Of a stretch of DNA of 10,034 bases, positions 5,022-10,034 are shown one piece after another. The position numbers and the translations under genes were made by a program. The notes below the pieces were generated by a model that was not told where the DNA came from, ran no database searches, and worked only from the letters and a program-made list of their open reading frames with translations. Each line of letters starts with the position of its first letter. The first letter of the stretch is position 1. Source of the DNA: CAJQQY01 sp045104975 (GTDB lineage: Bacteria; Bacteroidota; Bacteroidia; Chitinophagales; Saprospiraceae); the NCBI GenBank assembly GCA_045104975.1, contig JBGCCY010000188.1, forward strand, positions 1 through 10,034. The letters run 5' to 3'.

Positions 5022-7736
5022 CTAGCGTTTAGTCATATCTTGAGAAGGCGTTGTTTTGAAATATTCCTTATAGGCTTTTCCAAAATAATTAGGATCTGAG
5101 AATCCAACTTGATAGGCCACATTAGCAATTGAGAGTTCTGATTGTTTTAATAATTGGCGAGCTCTTTTTAATCTAAACTCAATAATAAGTTTACTTGGTC
5201 CCCGACCAGTTATATTTTTAACTTTTCGGTAAAGTTGGGTTCGACTAAGAAAAAGGCTGTTCGCTAATTTCTCTACAGAAAATTGATCATCTTGATAATT
5301 AGAACCAATGTCATTCAATACTTTTTGTATAAATGGATCAACATCAATTATTTCTTCTTTATCAGTAAAATTTTCAGGTAAAATTTTATTCGTCCAATTC
5401 TTTTGAACTCTTTGTTGCTGTAGCAGGATCGTATTTAGTTGTTTTTTCAGTATTCCCAAATCAAAAGGCTTATTCATCCAGGCAACTGCACCCGAATCTA
5501 ATGCTTCTTTTTGGTTTAGATCACTACTATGAGCAGTTAAAATTAAAATAGGGATATGAGCTGTTAATTCATTAGCAGCAATTTGCTGACAAAACCAACC
5601 TCCATTATTATCAGGTAAAGTCCAATCTGAAATAATTATTTCGGGAATTCGGTTGATTGCCACATTCAATCCTGCTGTTGTAGAATTAGCGATTTCTACC
5701 TCAAAATTATCTGATAATGCTGTTTTTAAAAAATTCAATAATTCTGGTTCATCTTCTACAATTAGTAATGTTGGTTTTCGATTACCCTTTGAATCTTGAT
5801 TAACTAGAAGCATTTCTTGTTCTTGAAATGACTCAACAGGCAATTCATTCACTAATTCTATTGGTAATTTTACTGTAAAAGTTGCTCCCTTCCCTTTTTC
5901 AGAATGAAGCTCAATTTCTCCCTTCATCATATCTACCAACTCTTTAACCAAAGCCAAACCAATTCCAGTTCCACCTTTTAACTTTCCTTGTTCCCCTTGA
6001 ACGAACCGTTGAAATAAATTTTCTTTTTCGCTTGCAGCTATGCCTGGCCCTTGATCACTAATAACTAATGATAGACAATAATTACTTTCAATTTCCTCAA
6101 CTTTTGCTTCTAATTGGACTCCTTCTTTTGGTTCACAAAATTTAATCGCATTTCCAATCAGATTAGATAAAATTTTATCCAATTTATCATAGTCTAATAA
6201 AAATTGCCCTTTTGGCATTTTTACATTTTGGGAAAAACCCACTTCTTTTTCATTGGCTTGTTGCTCAAACCTTTTAATCAAAACATCGAATGTAAAATCC
6301 AATTGTCCAACTTGAGAATTTAATCTTAATGCCTTTGCCTCTGCTTTGTTCCAATCAAGAATTTGATTAAATAATTCCATTAATCTTTTACCATTTCTTC
6401 TGGCTAACTGAATATCTGAAATCGCAGATTCATCAGATATTTTGTTTTCCGCTCTTTCCAATGGGGCAAGCATTAAAGAAAGTGGGGTTCGAATATCGTG
6501 AGTGATCGATGAAAAAAGGCGATCTCGGTTGATAGCTATTTCACGATCTCGCTCTATTTGGAGAGCTAACTGCTTCTTTTGGTTTCTATTTCGATAGATT
6601 AGAAAAGATAGAAATCCAATTGTAACTAATCCGATTAAAGTAAGATTGATTAACCGACTTTGAGTATTTTGTTGTTGTTGTTCGAGGAGTTGAATTTTGG
6701 CTTCTTTTTCGTTGGCTTCGTATTTGGCTTGCCACTCTTGGACTTCGTCCTTGCGTCGAGCTTCTTGGATTTTATCGTAATACATACGAGACTTTTCAAA
6801 CCACTCCTTCCCTTCTTTATACCTACCTGCCAACATTAATGCATCTCCATATCCTTTAGAAAACTCTTCCATAGTTCCGATATTTCCTTCTTCTTCAAAA
6901 ATTGGTTTTAATTTCTCAAAAAATTGGATGCCTTCATTTACTCTTCTTAAATTACAAAGATTTCTTGCATAATCGGTTTGTATTCTAAATGATAATAATT
7001 TATTATTAAATACATCTAAATTATCAATGACAATTGATAAATAATCCCTAGCTAATTCAGATTGTCCCATCTCCTCATGCAAATAAGCTTTTCCGTAATA
7101 AAACTTATATTTTTCAGCAATACTTATCGAAGTATTATCAATTAAAGACTCTGCTAGATCCCCATATTTTATTGCCTTTTCATAGTCGGCTGTAAATGTT
7201 TTCAAAAAACTTAATGCATTATAGGCGATAAATAACCTCTCATTAAGATGCATTACTTTTGATAGTTTTATCGATTTTATAAAATATTCCTCAGATTTAA
7301 CTACATCTGCTTGCATATATAAAAAATATCCCATTAGGTAATACCATAGAGCCAAATTTTTATGAGGAGAGCCTTCTATCCTAGATAACGAATCAGCTGA
7401 ACTCTTCATTTTATCTAATATTTGAATCCTCAACATAACCTTCCCATATTCTCGGAATCTTAGAAGATTAATAGATTGAACATTTGCCTTCCAAATTTCA
7501 GCCGAATCTTGACCAATAATATCCACCGCATCCATATAAGCTCTATCTATCATTTTTAATACAAAAGGCGAATCTTCTTCTTCAGTATTATGAAACCACT
7601 CTAACCATACATCCAACTTCTCTTCATCTGGCGCATTTTCCACTTCTATCAAAATACTATCAACTCTAGGGGTTCTTTGCCCAAAACCAACTATAGATAA
7701 AACCATTAACAAAGAAAGCGTAATTAAAATTCTCAT
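5022..7736 (-). CDS. TPR-sensor hybrid histidine kinase/response regulator with AraC-type DNA-binding domain, paralogue (904 aa)
   Basis: Same architecture as the kinase at 1645-4356, aligning end to end with an offset of about three residues. Signal peptide (1-19, ending VGFGQ); TPR-like helical sensor (about 30-315); coiled coil (about 325-358); membrane helix (about 362-380) ending LIYRN; HisKA FSSITHDIRTP with phospho-His 413; N box SNLIGNAIKF (524-533); DQGPG (561-565); GGTGIGLAL (588-596); receiver E661-D662-E663, phospho-Asp 704, Thr734, Lys756; AraC HTH pair (about 800-901) with FSVEKLANSLFLSR and VGFSDPNYFGKAYKEYF. All catalytic residues seen are intact, so neither copy looks decayed. 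The sensor is more diverged from the sister copy than the kinase and receiver, suggesting different signals. DNA-recognition helices are similar but not identical (SRTQLYRKVK here, SRVQLFRKIK in the sister). The ATG at 7734-7736 yields the signal peptide. The divergent neighbour starts at 7920. Confidence 0.93.
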   Translation of the reverse strand: MRILITLSLLMVLSIVGFGQRTPRVDSILIEVENAPDEEKLDVWLEWFHNTEEEDSPFVLKMIDRAYMDAVDIIGQDSAEIWKANVQSINLLRFREYGKVMLRIQILDKMKSSADSLSRIEGSPHKNLALWYYLMGYFLYMQADVVKSEEYFIKSIKLSKVMHLNERLFIAYNALSFLKTFTADYEKAIKYGDLAESLIDNTSISIAEKYKFYYGKAYLHEEMGQSELARDYLSIVIDNLDVFNNKLLSFRIQTDYARNLCNLRRVNEGIQFFEKLKPIFEEEGNIGTMEEFSKGYGDALMLAGRYKEGKEWFEKSRMYYDKIQEARRKDEVQEWQAKYEANEKEAKIQLLEQQQQNTQSRLINLTLIGLVTIGFLSFLIYRNRNQKKQLALQIERDREIAINRDRLFSSITHDIRTPLSLMLAPLERAENKISDESAISDIQLARRNGKRLMELFNQILDWNKAEAKALRLNSQVGQLDFTFDVLIKRFEQQANEKEVGFSQNVKMPKGQFLLDYDKLDKILSNLIGNAIKFCEPKEGVQLEAKVEEIESNYCLSLVISDQGPGIAASEKENLFQRFVQGEQGKLKGGTGIGLALVKELVDMMKGEIELHSEKGKGATFTVKLPIELVNELPVESFQEQEMLLVNQDSKGNRKPTLLIVEDEPELLNFLKTALSDNFEVEIANSTTAGLNVAINRIPEIIISDWTLPDNNGGWFCQQIAANELTAHIPILILTAHSSDLNQKEALDSGAVAWMNKPFDLGILKKQLNTILLQQQRVQKNWTNKILPENFTDKEEIIDVDPFIQKVLNDIGSNYQDDQFSVEKLANSLFLSRTQLYRKVKNITGRGPSKLIIEFRLKRARQLLKQSELSIANVAYQVGFSDPNYFGKAYKEYFKTTPSQDMTKR

Positions 7737-7919
7737 AATTCAAGAGTATGTTTATTGTGTATGTTTTCGATACTAAGTTATATCTTTTTTATAAAAAATA
7801 TTCTAAATCTTCAACTCCATCATAGTAACTTTTTTAGAAACCAAAACACTTACCTTTTAAATAAACCAAACTCTTCTTTATCTAATTTCCGTTTTTCTCA
7901 AAAAATATAAATCCTAAAC
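7737..7919. promoter_or_regulatory. Divergent intergenic region (second kinase / DUF5686 gene)
   Basis: This 183-base AT-rich gap must hold the start signals of both divergent genes. For the plus-strand gene, TACCTTTT (7851-7858) is one base off TAnnTTTG and lies 62 bases before the ATG; no good -33 box is seen. For the minus-strand kinase no clear promoter is visible. ATACTAAG (7770-7777) matches a site before the sister kinase. GTAACTTTTTTA (7825-7836) recurs in inverted form at 4916-4927. Confidence 0.35.
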
Positions 7920-8954
7920 ATGACTCCATCATTTCTTCTTAAAAATTCCTTTCGACTCGCTACTTCTCTTTTTTTCATAACAATATATTTACAATCCTCC
8001 GCCCAATCCATCAGCGGCTATATTTTGAATGAAGAAAATCAACCGATTCCCTACGCCAATATTTATTTTACCGAATTACAAACAGGTACATCTTCCGATC
8101 AAGATGGAAAATATTTTATGACGATTGCCGTCGAAGGAGAATATGAAATGATCGTTTCCTCATTAGGTTACACCACTAAAAGTTTTAAAATAATTCTTAA
8201 AGAAAAAGACGTTAAAAAAAATATTTGGCTGACTTCCTCCGAACGTGCACTTGATGAAATAGTCGTCAAAGCATCGAAGAAAGATCCTGCTTACGCTATC
8301 ATCAAAAATGTCCAAGCAAACAAAAAAAAATACCTCTCGCAAATTCAATCTTTTAAAAGTAAGGTCTACATCAAAGCTGCTGAACGAAAAGAAGTCAAAG
8401 AAAAAAAACGAAAGAAAAAAAGAAGATCAAAAGCAACCATTCAAGCCAATTCAGAAGATCCGCTCGAAATGGGAATGGGTAATTCAACTGATGATATTTT
8501 AGCACAAGACGCAAAAACTGCTCTAGCGAAAATTCCAAAAATCAACATGGTGGAAATGGAACTTACGCTCAATTATCAATACCCGAAAAAATATAAAGAA
8601 GAACGCACCGCCTACAAAAGTTATGGAAGTGCATCTGGGCTTTTTGTGCCTCGATTTGATGAAACCGATTTTAATTTCTACCGAAATATGGTTCATCTGA
8701 AAGGCATCGCAGAAGCACCTGTTATTTCTCCAATCAGCCGAACGGCAATCCTATCTTACAAATATAAATTAATTTCCAGCGACGTCGAAAATGGTCAACT
8801 CGTTCATAAAATAAAAGTCATCCCACGTAAATCAGGCAACTCAACTTGCAAAGGTTTTTTATACATTAATGATGGCTTGTGGAATATCAATCGGTTGGAT
8901 TTAACCTTGAATAAAGATGTTTTAATGTTGTTCGACAAATTTCAATTAAAGTAA
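7920..8954 (+). CDS. DUF5686-type outer-membrane protein, N-terminal part up to an in-frame TAA (344 aa)
   Basis: The product begins with a Sec signal peptide (about 1-29, ending SSAQ). A carboxypeptidase-regulatory-like beta-sandwich follows (about 30-116: ISGYILNEENQPIPYANIYF, SSDQDGKYFMTI, SSLGYTTKS), ending in the usual LDEIVVKAS link seen in TonB-dependent receptors and DUF5686 proteins. Next comes the DUF5686-type segment with DPAYAIIKN (122-130), SGLFVPRFDETDFNFY (239-254), SPISRTAILSYKYKL (270-284) and a two-layer beta region to residue 344. A very basic cluster (KEKKRKKKRRSK, 160-171) is unusual. Translation stops at TAA 8952-8954, less than halfway through the expected family length and before the barrel. 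The same frame then continues with family-like sequence, so this is most likely the front of a broken gene. The exact function of DUF5686 proteins is not established; an outer-membrane beta-barrel is inferred. ATG at 7920 chosen because the signal peptide follows it. Confidence 0.8.
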   Translation: MTPSFLLKNSFRLATSLFFITIYLQSSAQSISGYILNEENQPIPYANIYFTELQTGTSSDQDGKYFMTIAVEGEYEMIVSSLGYTTKSFKIILKEKDVKKNIWLTSSERALDEIVVKASKKDPAYAIIKNVQANKKKYLSQIQSFKSKVYIKAAERKEVKEKKRKKKRRSKATIQANSEDPLEMGMGNSTDDILAQDAKTALAKIPKINMVEMELTLNYQYPKKYKEERTAYKSYGSASGLFVPRFDETDFNFYRNMVHLKGIAEAPVISPISRTAILSYKYKLISSDVENGQLVHKIKVIPRKSGNSTCKGFLYINDGLWNINRLDLTLNKDVLMLFDKFQLK

Positions 8955-10034
8955 CGCTACCAACAACTAGAGGACAATGTTTGGATTCCAGATCGCCTTG
9001 AGTTTATTTATGAAGCGAAGCAAAACAAACGAATTTCTTTCAAGGGAAATACTATGATTTTGTATTCCGATTTTGAAAAAGATTATGCATTCCCTGCTAA
9101 GTTTTTTGGAAGTGAAATAGCCGTCACCACTAGAGAAGCCTACAAGCGAGATACTACTTATTGGAAAAATCTCCGCCCCGAACCACTCACCAAAGAGCAA
9201 CAAATAATTGTCCATCGAACTGACAGTATTCTTGCCGTTCGCAATAGCAAAGTTTACCAAGATTCGATTCAAAAAAAATTCAACAAAGTCACTTTTATGG
9301 ATCTCGCTTGGGATGGAATTGGCTTTCGAAATCATGAAAAAAAACAACGTATTTACGTAAGCTCAATTCCTAGTTTGATTGACTTCGAATTGGTCGGTGG
9401 ACTTCGAATTGGGCCTTACGTTTCTTACTTTAAACGTTGGGAAAATGGTCAAATTCTCAACACTTCTGGCAACTTTAATATAGGAGTAAAAAACCAAGAT
9501 CCACAAGGTTCTGCATGGGCTTGGTGGTATTACAATCCACATCGGCAAGCTTCCGCAAGTGTCAGCGGAGGTCGTTCATTTTACTCGATCAATAGTTATG
9601 ATGCTTACCTCAACCAGCTCAAAACTTCCAATTATATTTTGCATGATTATTTCTCAGTTGACCATCGAATTGAATTGGTGAACGGTTTATATTTTTACGC
9701 ACAAAGTAGTTTGGCGAATCGTCAATCTATTCAAAATTATGATGCCGAAACTATCATCGACAGTTTATTTAATGACAACGAACCTGCTTTGGAATTTGAA
9801 GGTTATCAAGCATTGCTGAGCACTTTTTCGTTGAGTTACACACCTCATCAAAAGTACATGACTGAGCCAAATCGTAAGTTAGTTTTAGGAAGCAAATTTC
9901 CCACTTTCAAATTCACTTATCGAAAAGGATGGAAGGGAATTTTAGGGAGTGATGTTGATTTTGACTTTGCTTCTTTTTCTATTTCGCAAGATTTGATTTT
10001 AGGGTTTTTTGGAAATTCTAAATACAATATCAAG
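8955..10034 (+). pseudogene. Continuation of the DUF5686-type gene after the in-frame stop (barrel region, cut by window edge)
   Basis: Reading on in the same frame after the TAA gives 360 codons with no further stop to the right edge. The product starts RYQQLEDNVWIPDRLEF, flowing naturally from the preceding LFDKFQLK. Family-like features follow: NLRPEPLTKEQQ, a DSI...Y.DSI region, then alternating aromatic beta-strand segments such as ELVGGLRIGPYVSYFKRW, WAWWYYNP and FPTFKFTYRKGWKG, typical of an outer-membrane barrel. No frameshift is needed; one C-to-T change of a CAA (Gln) codon would produce the TAA. The first in-frame ATG after the stop is at 9054 but lacks a signal peptide, so a separate functional protein is unlikely. 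Alternatives are a sequencing error, a recent nonsense mutation or stop read-through. The minus-strand open frames across 8967-9548 are shadows of this sequence. Confidence 0.8.

Noticed and set aside
1645..7736. Polysaccharide-utilisation locus regulated by the hybrid kinases
   Set aside because: No SusC/SusD, glycoside hydrolase, sulfatase or transporter gene is visible; the DUF5686-type protein is not a SusC homologue in architecture.
8163..8502. Small open frames on either strand inside the DUF5686-type gene
   Set aside because: They are alternative frames of a well-supported coding region; the plus-strand one is low-complexity Lys-rich sequence.
8952..8954. Programmed stop-codon recoding as the main explanation
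   Set aside because: TAA is rarely recoded in bacteria, I saw no stimulatory structure, and a single C-to-T nonsense change or read error is simpler.
8967..9548. Minus-strand open frames opposite the region after the TAA
   Set aside because: The plus strand here encodes family-like barrel sequence in one unbroken frame; the minus frames show no domain.

Overview
The window is AT-rich (about two thirds A+T by eye) and carries marks of Bacteroidota. Evidence: two one-protein hybrid two-component regulators (sensor, kinase, receiver and AraC helix-turn-helix in a single chain), a DUF5686-type outer-membrane protein with an N-terminal carboxypeptidase-regulatory-like domain, a lipoprotein, TAnnTTTG-type -7 promoter elements and no clear Shine-Dalgarno sequences. 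A flavobacterial or saprospiral lineage fits; I cannot settle the genus.

Layout. Positions 1-969 (minus) hold the first 323 codons of rpsA (ribosomal protein S1), cut by the left window edge, with a good promoter element near 1066-1073. Positions 1144-1461 (minus) encode a small lipoprotein of unknown function. A perfect 17-bp hairpin at 1497-1540 ends the next gene and overlaps the likely promoter of the lipoprotein gene. Positions 1645-4356 and 5022-7736 (both minus) are two full-length paralogous hybrid kinases of 903 and 904 residues with TPR-type sensor regions. They are separated by a 665-bp gap with hairpins, a palindrome and a direct repeat. From 7920 (plus) to the right edge runs the DUF5686-type gene, divergent from the second kinase. 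It has an in-frame TAA at 8952-8954, after which homology-like coding sequence continues in the same frame to the edge, so it is probably a pseudogene or holds a nonsense mutation or sequencing error.

How they work together. rpsA is housekeeping. The kinases look like a tandem duplication giving two sensors with nearly the same kinase, receiver and DNA-binding modules but more diverged sensor regions. No SusC/SusD, glycosidase or transporter genes lie beside them, so their targets are not visible. Shared short motifs around the two kinase genes are candidates for autoregulatory or cross-regulatory sites.

The points most worth a second look are the TAA inside the DUF5686 gene, an 11-A tract that changes a conserved S1-domain strand in rpsA, the tandem TPR hybrid kinases, and the structured kinase-kinase spacer. 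I found no CRISPR array, insertion sequence, tRNA or rRNA, and no clear new defence or biosynthetic system.
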